This document shows positions 1 through 13,792 of a stretch of DNA of 64,000 nt, piece after piece. Source of the DNA: Echinarachnius parma (taxonomy: Eukaryota > Echinodermata > Echinoidea > Clypeasteroida > Echinarachniidae); NCBI GenBank assembly GCA_037951105.1, contig JBAMJV010007935.1, forward strand, positions 56,796 through 120,795, written 5' to 3'. A program made the translations under genes and the position numbers. Numbering within the stretch: the first letter of the stretch is position 1; the number at the start of each line of letters is the position of its first letter. The notes under the pieces were generated by a model. It had not been told where the DNA came from. It did no database searches and saw nothing but the letters and a program-made list of their open reading frames with translations.

Positions 1-198
1 GACGATTATTAGTCTTGCTTTATTTGAAAACCATCTAACAAATACCAAAAAATAGTATTTATGTTATCGCCCTAATAACAATAAAATACGAACTATCTGC
101 AATGTAATGTTACATGTTATATTCTTTGCATGTTGAATGTTGACAATACGGTTCACACGTACCAATATCTTCTAATGTTATAATTATTCTTATTTCAG

Positions 199-420
199 AA
201 CTGACATCTCCTATTTGTCCAACGTCTGTCTCGTTTGATCTGACGGGTCCTTCGACGAACCTATCATGGGAGCTGCCCAATCAGCCCCTCTCTGATAGGT
301 ACTCCGTGGAATCAGATGTTACGATAGGGACATCGGTTCGAGTCCCTTCCACTACTCATGTATTCATCTCCATTAACGACCACCCTAATTACAACTGCAC
401 GTTCACTGTAACCGCTGCTG
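199..420 (+). CDS. aGPCR-1 exon: HYR-like module
   Basis: Acceptor TTATTTCAG ends at 198 and donor GTAAGA starts at 421. The exon is 222 nt, phase 1-1. The frame ends in NYNCTFTVTAAG, like the C-terminal strand of a hyalin-repeat (HYR) domain, and carries one early cysteine (SPICPTSVSF). HYR domains are immunoglobulin-like adhesion modules common in echinoderm and lancelet extracellular proteins. Only about 74 residues, so the match is to the module core. Confidence 0.7.
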
Positions 421-3400
421 GTAAGAGCTCTTTAAATTTAAGTACAATTGCTTGAATGTTTCCAGGGGCATCTTTTTTTTTTAAGAAGTAACATTTACAT
501 ATGTCGGCCAATATCTGATTGGTTATATACCAGCACTCACATCATGTTAACCATTAACTAGCGCATAGTACTACAAATTTCGAAATGGAATACGGGATCC
601 CTATATATTATCGAAATGAATTATAAGTATTCGTTACTTCTATACGGTGTAAACTACACACTAATAAGACGTATTAAGTGAAAGTCTAGTTTGTTGGCCT
701 CTTGTAAAGGAGAAACAAGCTCAAATAAGTTAGTATTATATATAGATGGCATGAATAAACCATTTATGTTTGACAATTAGGAATGGGACACTTTTGTGAA
801 ACCCACATTATTTTGTTTTGTAACAAATCGGGTACTCTTTAGGTTGTGTTTAATATCGTTAGCGTTTTTGTTGTTGTTTGTAATGAAACTGTTTCTTCCT
901 AGTGATAACATGTCCCGTACCAGCTTTTGATGAGGCGTTGTCTTCGGCAACGTGTTCACCAGATGCTGCCATAGAATATGGCTCCTCGTGCACGTTCATC
1001 TGTGATATTGGCTTCAACATGCGGGGAAATGACTCTTTGGTTTGTACCGAAGACGGCACCTTGTCCGGATCCTTACCGATATGCCAAAGTAAGAACTTAG
1101 CTCTACATAATTATGCATTAAAGAAAAACAGGAGGTATAAGAGTAGGGTTCAATATTACATAAACAGGGTTATAATAAGTAAAATTGTACACGGTGAACG
1201 ACTTAACTATCCATGTATCCATTTCAAAGTAGATATGTTGAAATGTATTATCCAATCTGTTCAAAGTAGTCCTGGATATGTTGTCCATTCTGGTTAAGGG
1301 TATGTTACCAAACTTGTAATTCAGTAAAACTTATTTGTATATAGTTCGGGGTATGCTCAGTTTGAATCCAATTAGTTTCAAGTTCAATATCTTTCAAAAT
1401 ATATACATACAATGGCGTCGTGGATTCATACCTGAATGTTTACTACGCTTTCTTTACTGTTCCAGTCGTTATGTGCGCAGTTCCTAGTTTCCCGCCCAAT
1501 CTACTTTCCATGGAGAACACCTGTATCCAGAACAAGAGCGTGTCCTATGGAGCAAACTGTACGTTCGCATGTGACATCGGATTTGAGCTTAATGGAAGTC
1601 CGACGTCATCGTGCAGGGCCGATGGAAATTTGACGCCAGAGCTACCTTCTTGCGAAAGTATGGACATTCCGAGAAACATTTGTGGCAATGATAATTAACT
1701 TTATAGGAAAACTGAAATAATGTTTACCTAATGTGTTTTCGTTTTCACGTGTATAATTATTAACATCGGTTTCTACCCTAATTGAAAACTTGACATCACA
1801 TGTTCGGCCAGATATACGTTTTGCCAAAGCGAACTTTTAGAAAACAATTATGAAGTATTTGTACTTTATAAAAAGTGTATCAGTTTATTTAGCTACGTTG
1901 AAACATTTCAGATATTTGTAGGCCTGCAATGCTACCTGTTCTCTAAATCTACATTATAAGACCCAGTGGCGTAGCTACGGGGGGGGGGGGGGCACGGGGG
2001 GGGGGGCACGTGCCCCCCCCCCCCCCCCCCCCCCCACCAATCGTTTGGCAAAAAAAAAAAAAAAAAATGACGACCCGACATGAAGCCAAATGTGTCTACA
2101 ATGTATATCATTCATTATTATCACGTTTTATTTAATGTGTGATAATAATCATTATCAACGATAATAACCAAGAACATAACAGTCGTTCCCTAGTACTAGC
2201 AATAGCGCACCTATATCAGTTTGAAGAATCCTTCCAATATAGCGCCTTATGCAAACTTTCAGTCCCGTGCGCGAGGATCGACGCTCACCGCATTTCAGAA
2301 GACATAGAGCGCGTATAGGCCTAACAAACTTCCTAGCATGGTAAATCGTTTATCATACCAAGGGCCCTTTTAGGATCTTGAATCTGCCTCCCGCTTTTAT
2401 AGATAATTTTGACGCCTTCATGCAGGCTATAAAGGCGCATAGCTGCACTACGTAGTCCTAAATGTCTAGGTAAAGACAAACTTCTTTTACTAATTTCTTC
2501 ACTCCAAATGCACCCGTTCCATTAATTCCAATCGGTCGCTTCGCTTCCCAGCAATGTCTCCCCTCCACTTTTGCTTAGTTCCATTGGAGCTCAATGCCCT
2601 TGACTATATCGATGGCTATATATTATACAGGATCACGTGGATCCATCTCACGGGCTTAATCTTTCCTCGCTATTACCGTTTTAAAATACGTAACGAGTAG
2701 ATTCACTATTATATACCATTTTAACACCCATGATTAAGACAATGATAAAGACAATAATGACCATACTTCTACAGTGATATTTTAAACACCAATTTCAAAA
2801 ATTTCAAAAAAATTGGGAGGGGATGAACCCCCTCCCACACCCTCCCCCAAATAAATGTAGACAAGCATACGGCGTGAGAGTATTTGAGTCTGGTGTGTGT
2901 GTACACGTAGGTTTGATTGTGTGTGTATACTTTATCATGAGGGAAATGATTTCTTTAATTCAGTATTATCAAATTTCCTTCCACGGTATGCGCCAAATTG
3001 CATTATTTCAAGTAAAAATTTGCAAAAGCTCCCTACCGTGGGAGGGGGGATACCCCCCTCCCACACCCTCCCCCCCTCGGGCGCTACGCGCCCTCGGGCT
3101 TTGTCGCTCCGCTCCCTCGCAGCTGTGCCCCCCCAATCACTTGACCCTCGCTACGCTACTGATAAGACCAGTTTGTAATAAGTGACTTATTTAGATTAAA
3201 ATACGGCTTGTATTCTTGGTCCGTTATTGTACATGCCTTGAGCAAGTTTTAGTAGTTAGATTAAGTATCCATGCAAACTGTGACATGTTTGATTCAAACA
3301 TGCATTACGGGATCATTTGTCTTGTTTTATAGTATATATATAGCAGTAAGTTGTACTTTTTGGTAAAATAAACTCACTTTACCATTTGATTACTTTTCGA

Positions 3401-6400
3401 ATTCACATTTCTCTTTGTATAGTCATCACGTGTCCAATTTTGCTGGCATCACCTGATCTCAAGACAGCAACAGCGAATGGCACTAGATGTGAAGGTGGCT
3501 CCCGCATCAACTACAGTGAAGAGTGTTCATACCGCTGTGCTACAGGCTACAACCTGATAGGTCACCAGACAGCTCGGTGTCTTCAGAATGGAAGTCTTAC
3601 AACATTACCGCAATGTGAAGGTGCGTATTTTGCAACCTGTCCTATCACCTATCTTCAATTACGGAGATCTTGTTCTTTACTGTTACGATTGCGTCCTGGA
3701 ATGGAATGTTAATCAATATAGATTATTGTTCCGGATAACTAAATCTTCAAAGATTGTATTTTTTTTCAGAGGGGCTTTCAGAAAATAGTCAAAGAGAAAT
3801 ACATGTTTTTTCTCCTCAGGATTCAATTAAAGATTACAATGAATGGTAAACAATTGTGATGTATACTCTTTGCACTCCAAACGTTACAGTCGTGACATGC
3901 CGACTGCCAACATTTCCAGCAAACGTGACAACGACCGACAGTGTATGTACCGAGGGTTCCCTGATTGAGTACACAAAACAATGCAACTTTGATTGTCAGC
4001 CTGGGTATGAACCTATCGGGAACTCGTCGCTCCATTGTTTGGCAAACGGCTCTTTGTCTAGTGGCTTTCCAATATGCCAAGGTATGTTGACAAAATTACA
4101 TAATGCTTGCGTCAATTATTGAAAATGTTGCAATTTCTTTTTGATACATTATTTTTAATATTTATATTTTCCTTGTATCATTCATGATCTATCATTATAG
4201 TTTGCTTAATTATCATCAACGGTAATCATCTCTTGTGGTTTGTTTTTACTGTTATTTCAACGTCATTCAATTTGTACTAAAGGTAACGTGTAAACGATGG
4301 GTAATAGTCTGTGGTTTTAGGGGGAACAAATTCTTATCATATAAGGTTGTATATAATATGTAACGTGTTGTCTGTCTTCAGTGATAGATTTCTGCGCAAG
4401 GCCTGGTACTTGCCCGGTAGCATCCAGATGTATCGGCGGATTCAATACATACTCGTGCAAATGTTTTACTGGATATCACGCAAGCAACTCGTCGGGTAAA
4501 TTCGTCTGTACGGACATCAATGAGTGTGAAATGCAGCAATGCCATGACAATGCCATGTGCACAAATCTGGCGGGAAGCTATATGTGCTTCTGTTCAGAGG
4601 GATATGAAGGCAACGGAAGACACTGTACAGGTTCGATAAGTAGAATTTATTTGGGCGACGTGGATTTGTATCCCACCGCTGCCATCACTGTGCGTAGGAT
4701 AAGTCGACGTGATTAAACTTGTAAGGTACTATGTAAGACACGAACATTCTTACCATCTGTCATCGTGGTATAATTATACATTGAATGTTTATCAAATGTA
4801 TGGAAAATAACCAGTTAATTATGTTATTTAAGACGGCTTTTCAATTTCCAAGGGGGCAGTTTACTTGTTAATTATGTTAAATGTAAAGACCAGTTATCTT
4901 TCATACTAATACCAGTTATCTATCATGTCTATTGAATATCACTTTCAACGTATCTCCCGAATTGTTTATTCTATGGGTGCTGATTTTCTTTTCATCATGC
5001 ATTCCGTTAAGAGGACAACTCCGATTTGTTAAATGTGTTTATTTACATGGCATTATAATTGTTTCATATATCCATCAATCGTACTGATTTGGTTGATTTA
5101 GTGGCACCATAATATGTTATGAACTCAGTTTAAAAAACGAATCCATCTTCCTTAGTAACGACTTGTGAGCGTTAATTCTTGAATCGAAGAGGAGCCGACA
5201 ATGGTAAAAGATTAATCAATTGAAGTTCGTTATTATACCAAGCAAATTAGTTACATAATACAGTCCTTTTTAAGACATACATGTACATACTATGACAGAA
5301 ATCATATTTTGTTCTTATCGCTTCCCTCACAGCTACTGATCCATGCGCATCCTCCCCCTGTCATAATGGAGGGACCTGTACACAGACCAACGGAGTTAAC
5401 TACACCTGCAGCTGTCCGCCGCCGTACACTGATGTTAACTGCAACACGCGAATTGACAAAGGGCGTAAGTGCACAATTGACATGATTGCATTATAAGCGC
5501 ACAACAATTACTCGTTGGGATTATTTCAGTGGGTCTCATGGTGTTGCTGAACAGTTGAACCATGGAAATAGAACTCCCATATCCCTGGTTGAACAACTGA
5601 ATACTCATATTTGTTTTCATGATCGGAGTGGTATGTACCTTGTTGCGTCAAGTAATTATAGTTATGTGGGAGTATGCATATGAAGGAAACTAACATAAAT
5701 ATCAGTGTATTGCACTTATTGTCATCGGAATGACAAAATATATGTACGCCATCTACGGAAAGCAATACCAGCGACACTGTACACAATTATACGATGTTAA
5801 AGTCAGAAATAAGCAACTCTAGATGGGGTTTTCTTTAAAGACTTGAGATGGTCAGTGGAGTCAGACGCAGTTTCTGTGGATGATCGTATTCAACATCGAT
5901 TTTAAACCTTGATTCATTATATTATATTGCGTTTTACAGCAGGCATTTCCAAATTAACATGAACAAGGCAAGAAGATTGCCAAGAAACTTTACATATTTG
6001 ATTCAGTACCCTTGGCGACCTTGATCCATGCGCCCGGTTTTCCAAACGGTGAAAGTGCACACCCGTGTGTTATTTTAGTGTTCATACCAGAACCTTCTAA
6101 CTCGGACATTTATATGTTTTTCTACCATTTAAGCATCGTTAGGTAATTAATATTTGTTTTAATGATAACTTACACGTTTTACTATAGTATAGTTTGGCCA
6201 GAAGATATTCCATCCCTTTAAATATCTAATTCTACTCCCAGTACCCCTGGCGGTCTTGGGCCACCCATTTCCCCAAACGGTGAAAGTGCACAGCCGTGTG
6301 CTTTTTACCTGTTCATTCCAGAACGCTGAAAGGTTCCAGTGGTACAAAGATTCGCGTAGAATCAAAGGAGCACGTGCGAAGAAATCGCCGCTGGTCATCA

Positions 6401-9400
6401 ACCCGGTGGTCGCAGAAGACCAGGGATACTACTACTGTATCGCAACCGACAATGGCATCAACACCGTGGAAACGAACAGGTCACTACTGCTAGTGGACGG
6501 TAAACAATTTGTTTATTTTGTCATAATCGCTACAATGAAAGTTTGACAAAATTGAAGTGCGGTAGTTTTCATAAATTGGATTAACGAGGAACTGTACATG
6601 CCCCCTTTTTGTTTTGTTTATGTTCTCAAGTCCTGATATTAGGATGTGGGAGTAATTATAGACACCCACAAATTCGAAATACTGGGCAAGCATCATTATT
6701 TGACTTCTATTTCGTAGCCTCTCCTTATACTATGATGACCACCAATTTCACTTCGGCATGGACATTTGTGATTTGAATGAAATGACAGTGACGCGAGGTT
6801 GATAGTACGACGCTAAAAGCACTTTAAAGTTGTGCCATTAATATGACTGGAGTGATTGATAATTCTATTTGTGTTTGTTTTTGTTGTTGGTGCTTTTCTT
6901 TACAGATAAAGAGTGTTTTGATTCTTAACTCTGTCGCGCAAAATTGTATCTTCGAACTTAGATCTATAAATATATCGTCTCCATGGTCTCTTTTATATTT
7001 AATGTACTCTGTCTTAAATACTTTTGGCCCTTTCAGAAAGACATTCAATTTGTTGCATATTTGTTTGTCTTCACAGGTGTGGACACTTTCGTATGTTCAG
7101 CACGGTTCAATCTCACCTTCGACGATAGTCTTTATGATTATGGATCGCTGAACTACAGTGTGATGGCAAACAGGTTAAAGAACTTTGTAAGTACTACTAC
7201 AATTACCAAATTTCGAATTATACTTATGCCTATGCGTATATAAAATTACATTAACATTTTAAAAAACCCTCTTGTATCGACATTTCGTTTCCATGTTACA
7301 AGAACATGATTAAGAAAGAACAACAATAACGAATATCAGAACACGATTTACACAATTCTTTATAATAAAACGTAATCCATGCACCTTACCTTTCATGGAA
7401 ATGAACATTGATCCGCAGATGCAAGTCTCACTCCAAAACGGCATCCGAGAGACGGTTTCGGTGGCAATCGGAAGGCTTAAAAGAGGCAGCGTGGTCTCGG
7501 ATCAAACTCGTTTATTCATCAACAACGGATCGCAATCTTATGATGAGCAGAGCGGGTTGATCGCATCCTTGCTGACATCTGCCGCTGAGGATTCAGGCGG
7601 ATTCTTGGATCCCGGTTCGATTGAACTTTCTAGCACGGGTAAATACAAGTTGTGTGCATCAACATTATTACTGCACTGGACAATCACATTGGTTTTAAAG
7701 AGAATTCGATTCATGCACCGAAACCATTTGTGACCGGCTATAGCAAATCCCGGCACTTGTCGGAAATTCATGTTTTGAAGAAATTGGCATTTTAGGTTAA
7801 CATAATGTGTGTAAAAGAGGATCGTTTGATTGTAACATTGAAACAATCATATTATTGAACAATTTGTTAGAACAAAGCATCAAATGAAAGCCTGTGATGA
7901 GGCCTTTCTAATGGTATGAAAATCTACATTTAGAATTTTCCCGACAAGTTCAGGGTTTTGCTATAGCCAGTCACATTTTATTGAAGGAAAGTTAGTTACT
8001 ACACTGGCACACGTACACCCCCATACTCGACCAGATCTTATGAAAAAATAACATGTGAACAAATAAAATTCATTTATTTTTCTTCGTAAAACATATTTGG
8101 TGAACCATGTGTACCTTATTATACAAATAGTGCATGGTTTGGAGTTGAATATACCATAATAGACAACGATACATTTTTAATTTCTCGAGAGCGATTATAT
8201 TGCATCGAGGCCGCAGGCCGAGTGCAATATAATCGCACGAGAGAAATTAAAAATGTAGAGGTGTCTATTATGGAATATTTAACGACAGGAATCATGTTGA
8301 TAAGCCCAAATTGACCTTGCTCAAATTGTTAGTGTTCTTTCGTCAGCCCTGCGTACTTTGTACAAGGGCCAGCGCGTATTAAAAATAATTGCGCGCTCTG
8401 CGCATTTTCCCCATTCAAGAACAAGCGCACAAGCGCACATTACGCACTCCAAGGCCATCCCCTGCGCAGTTATAGTGCATATGCACTATAACTTTACCAT
8501 TATTTACTATACCGGATTAAGCATCAGTAATCAACCAATAGGAATGCTCAATTTCCCTTAATTATGACGTCATCATCTTATATACTGCCTTATTGTATTC
8601 CTTTGTATATGTATATGGAGAATAATATTTAAATAAGTACATCATAGTACATGTTCAGACCTTGATCATACATTTTCATGATTTTTACTTTCGTAATTAG
8701 TCACATGTCCTCCTAAGAACCTGTCAACAATATACGGCTCGGTATCCTATGGCTTCGGGGCAGTTGGCTCTCGGATGTGGAACACGGGCGGTCCTCGCTG
8801 TCCGGACCACACAGTAAACCGTGAGTAGACCGATGCGCTTCCGTTTTTGTTATACTAACTGTGCCTTGAGTACTAGTGTTATAAATGCATGAAATATATT
8901 AAATTACACCATTATGATTGAATGAGCTTGTATCCGTGATATCCTGAACCTTGGATTATCCATGGAATCTGATATAAACTGTATTCCTGAAATATTTTTG
9001 TGGGAAGCGTGCATACTTTGACCATAAAGGCTTTTTAACCAACATGTTCTAATGATAAATAATCAGGGCTAATTAAACAATTTGGGGAAAAATCAAAGAA
9101 TCATTCAAAGAACAACAAATGAAAATGGCAATTCGATTAATTGTAAATTCTAACCATCTCCTTGTTTTTAATTATGTACATGTACTTTCCACTGTATGTT
9201 AAAGGGATAGTTGAGTTCTGGTAAGGAGAGTACAGTTTTAGTGAAACTGAATTTTAGTAACCAAAACCTGCATCATTACATTACAAACTAATAGTTATAA
9301 CTAGAGAGGAACACAAAATTACAAATGACGTAGTAAAGATCAGGTTATCATTCAAAAAGAGCCGTTAAAACGTAAGAGGGCGCTCTCTAAACACTCATCG

Positions 9401-12400
9401 GTTTCAACCATTTTGAATAAAATATTGTGCATGTGATGCTTTGTTGAAATAGTGATTATATAGAGAAATAACCAACAACTATTTAAATACCTATTTTGTA
9501 ACTTTTTTGAAAAGAGGAAGCATTTTTTTGAATTTTTAACGGCTGGTTTATTACAAATTGTTATATTTATGGATATTTCAGCCGTTTCTGAACCGATTTT
9601 GATCAAACAAAGATGATTTTATTGTTTAAATATTATGCTCTTTCAAATTTTACACTCAGTTTTTCATTACCTCACAAACCAATTAAGTAGTCTAGCGCCC
9701 TCTCTACCAAAACTCAACTTTCCCTTTAAGGAGGGAATGCCACTGTGATAGAGGCCTCTCATGAAGGTATACCCTCTGTTCCCCGGTTCCTGGGTGTTGT
9801 TTCTGCGCCTGGCTACTGTGGAAGAAACCTGACCGCAGATGAATCTATCAGCATTTGTATTTAGCATTTGTACACTTTCTTTCACACCTATGTTACTTAA
9901 TTTCATTACTACAGGAAAGACTTATCGTGTGATCGAGGCTACATGTGAAGGTGACTTTATCACCGCCTGCCACTGGAAATTGCCAGATTCTCCGCCATGT
10001 GGGGGAAACCTGACCGCAGATGAATTACTCGCCAACTTCAAAAACGTATGTGTGACGTTGGTATATGTGGTTGCCAAACAGTTGCTTAGCTACTGGAGGG
10101 GGGGGGGGGGGGGGGGGGGGTGGGGTGCGGGCACATACCCTGCCCAATATGTTGACAAACATAGTCTGTATCTGTGTTGAAATAACGAAATACATAAGAA
10201 GTTCCACCTCCAAAAGGTTGTCGTGCGCCCGATTCACTCCGACCACGCTACGCAACTGTTACCAGGGGTGGAATCTAATTACGCCAATTGAATCAAATTG
10301 TTCGGACTCATTTCTGGTTTATTCACCCCCACCCCCCTCCCCTCCTTAAATAAGGGGGGCTCGTATAACCAATAATCTCTTCTCTTTTTTTCATTTTGCC
10401 GTGAGATATGTGGTACAGTTCCAGATATTCTTATCTGTTTAAGCTAGCTAAAAATACACTCTAACTGTTTGAAGTGTTTTGACTTAAAACATGATTTTTC
10501 TCAGCCCGCACTTCGGAGAGGAATAAGGCCTCTTTCCGGTGAATGTGTCACACATGTATCACGTTTACAATAACAAACATTAAACTCACAGACAAAGAAA
10601 ATCAATATGGATATGTTTATTATTATATATATTTTTTTATATCCGGTAAAATTAGCATGCTTGTCATTAATTAACTGTTCGTCACTATGTAAATCTTTTA
10701 ACTCATAGAATTAAACTGTTTTTAAATCTTCATGAGTTTCTGATCATGCTGCCCGTTCATATTTGTAAAACTTTGTCGTCGGATATAGTAGGGGAAAACC
10801 ACACAAAAGTGTAGTTCTTCCAGTTATTCATGCTTATATAAAGTACGTTAAATATGTATATATTATTAATTATTTTGTATCTAACAAGGAAACTCTTGTG
10901 ACGGAAACTAATGTCAAGTTCGTGGCGGATACCGTGGCTGATATCACTGATAATAGCGAGGAGCTGACGTCTGATGGCATTGACACAGTTGCCGATATAC
11001 TGGAAAGCATCACCGTCATCGAGACCGTAAATGTAGAGGTATAACAGAACCCATTACAACCAACACTTTTAATTACATGTTAAACGGTACACACAGCTCA
11101 TATGATTAAAACATTTAGAAACGGATCATTGAACATAAAATATTATTACCATGTTGTTATTTTGTCATTTTCATATTCAAATAAGGGTACATACTTTGTC
11201 GCCAACGTTGCTAATGGCGTAGCAGGGATTTCGGAATAGTTTTGGCAGGCTCAGGAAGAATACGAAACGACCATTCAGTAATGTTGAGGCGTTGGAATAT
11301 AAATAATCCCGTGAAAACTATGAGGCGTTTGTATTTTCTCTGCGACACCTACTATTACGTGTGTTAGATGATAATATTTTATTTGGTCAGAGAGTCGTAG
11401 TTAAGATCACTAGCTATATTGTGGAGATTCTGGACGAAGATAAGATCGAAATGCCCGTCCAGATTGATGAGGTGCTGAGGAATAATAACGTTGCCCTTTA
11501 TTTCACATGTATTAATGATTTGTGTTTTACGTTTGGTCATGTTGGTGGTATCCTCATTCCTTCCCTGGGCTATCCTAATATGTGACATCGCTAGCAACGT
11601 AAGTTCAAGTCACAGGCTTTTTCTTTTATATTCCTCGATTGGGTAACTCGTCGACAATGCTCAAATCTGCTTGTGTACAATCAGTAGTTGTCACACCTAC
11701 CATCATTGGCGAGTCACTAATTAGGAACATTAGGCCCAATAATGTTCTTGCTTTGAACGTGACATTAAATATCGTCTTGTTTTCATCGAACAGGTAACAG
11801 TATCGGTGGTCGACATTGCTGACCACATTGTAGATAGTCCCCAGGAAGAGTTACAAAAAGCTCAGGAAGAGAACGAAGCACCAGGTCGGGTTGTGGAGGC
11901 GATGGAAGAACAGTTGTCTATTGTGAACGTCACAGATGGCGGAAACAACACAGTTCGTATTGTGCGGCCCAACGTAGCTGCAGAGGTATAACTCATTAAC
12001 TTAAGACAAGTTGAATAAGTAGTAAAGTGAAATAAGCTTTAAAACAATAACAAAACATCATCTTGAGGTGTTGCAAGTACTGTGGTCGTGCTCCATCAGA
12101 GCCGGCGTAATCACTCCTCCGTTTTGAGATCAACTCTATAAAAGAAATTAAAAAAACCTGCACACTGTAGCCTATGAAACATATTTTTCAGTATCTGGTA
12201 ACACCACTTATCCAGAACTGAATGGATAAAATCATCGTTAAACTAAAGAATTTTTACAAAAAATAAATAGGATATGACGGCGTAAATAGGTTTCATCATG
12301 TGAACAAAGACAAAAAGCGTGCGCGTATAGACTGATGAGTGCACTTTGAATTGTTTCACATTTGTCTCACTCCCATAACGTAAGTACATGATTCACGAGG

Positions 12401-13761
12401 TTTCTAGAAGGTCATGGGTCAGAATTTCTCTTTTCACTTTCAGGCTCGAGATGTGAGTATAAAGGAGTATCTGAGTGAGGGGATATCTGTGATCATGTTC
12501 ACGGACATGACCAGTAACGGGGAGCAGATAACAGAGGACACGTTCAGGGTGCAGAAAGGTGACGTCGAGAAAGACCGACTGGACCCACCCGAATCCGAGG
12601 CGTCACTGTTCATCAGCGGGAGCATTTTTGACAGCATCGACAGCGATATGGCGAGGCTGGTCGTCCACACGTTCAGGGTTGATAAGCTCTTCCAGTCGCA
12701 GGCGTTGCACATCGATAACCAAAACCGGACCGACTTCAACCGAACCATCAACTCTCGTATTATTGCCGCCTCGTTCAGAAACAAGATAATACGGGATCTT
12801 GAGGACCCGGTTCGAGTATCATTTGAGCCTCTGAACAAGGTAGTCACGGAAGACGTATACTAATATAAGTAGAAGATACATTTTTGTCAATAAGAGAATT
12901 TTTCTTCATGTATTCACTCAGAGCTATATTTGAGGCTAGCGTTTCAATTTTTGGCCATTTTCTCATGTGATTATTATCTAACCATCTGCATAATATAACT
13001 GAAAAGTATTTGATTGCACATATTAAACAATAATCATTGCAAGACAAAAATCAGTAATTCCCTAATTGACCACAGCCGGATTATCATCTAAATCCGAATA
13101 CAGGTAAATTATTGTCAATGAAAATACCCCAATCGTTTCGGTAAAAGTAAAAGTACAGCGTAGTAAAAAAAAAAGAAAAAAAAAGGTTACTGCGGAGAAC
13201 AGACTCCGTCAAAGTTACTTTCTGACGCGACGATCAGAGTACTGATTCTCCTTTAAGTTAAATATTTATTAAACTTTCGCTTACACAAATTATTAAGAGT
13301 TTGGTTCACTGTTTTATGCTATTACATATCATAATGTGTGATTAAAAGCACCCTCCCCATTGCATCAAACACAGAATGCTACCGACCCAATTTGTGTCTT
13401 CTGGGACTTTGATAATGACACATGGGCAACACAAGGGTGTACTCTGAACAGCAGTACAACAGATAGAGTCATTTGCATGTGCGACCACCTGACCAACTTT
13501 GGGATTCTCATGGTAAATATTATACTTTTCACCAACAATTATACCAAATGAGTAGCCTACAGTAAAGAAAACAAAGAGACACAATGAATATGTCCCAATA
13601 AACTTTGGTCAAATTATAATTTCTCAACGTGTATTCACTGCGTAACAATAAGAATGCATTTGCGAGTTTTATTTTCAGTTTACCTGTCCCATATTCTAAT
13701 GTACTGCACCTTTCATGGTCACTTAATCATAACAAATTTGATATCAATGAAAAGAGTATTA

Positions 13762-13792
<31 letters not shown>

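Noticed and set aside
902..1297. Sushi exon taken to extend to 1297 as an intron-less ORF
   Set aside because: The domain is complete at 1088, a consensus donor follows, and phase 1-1 fits all neighbouring exons.
10025..10349. Proline/glycine-rich frames around the G/C homopolymers (also at 18555-19103 and 62308-62732)
   Set aside because: Low-complexity artefacts of homopolymer runs within interspersed repeats.
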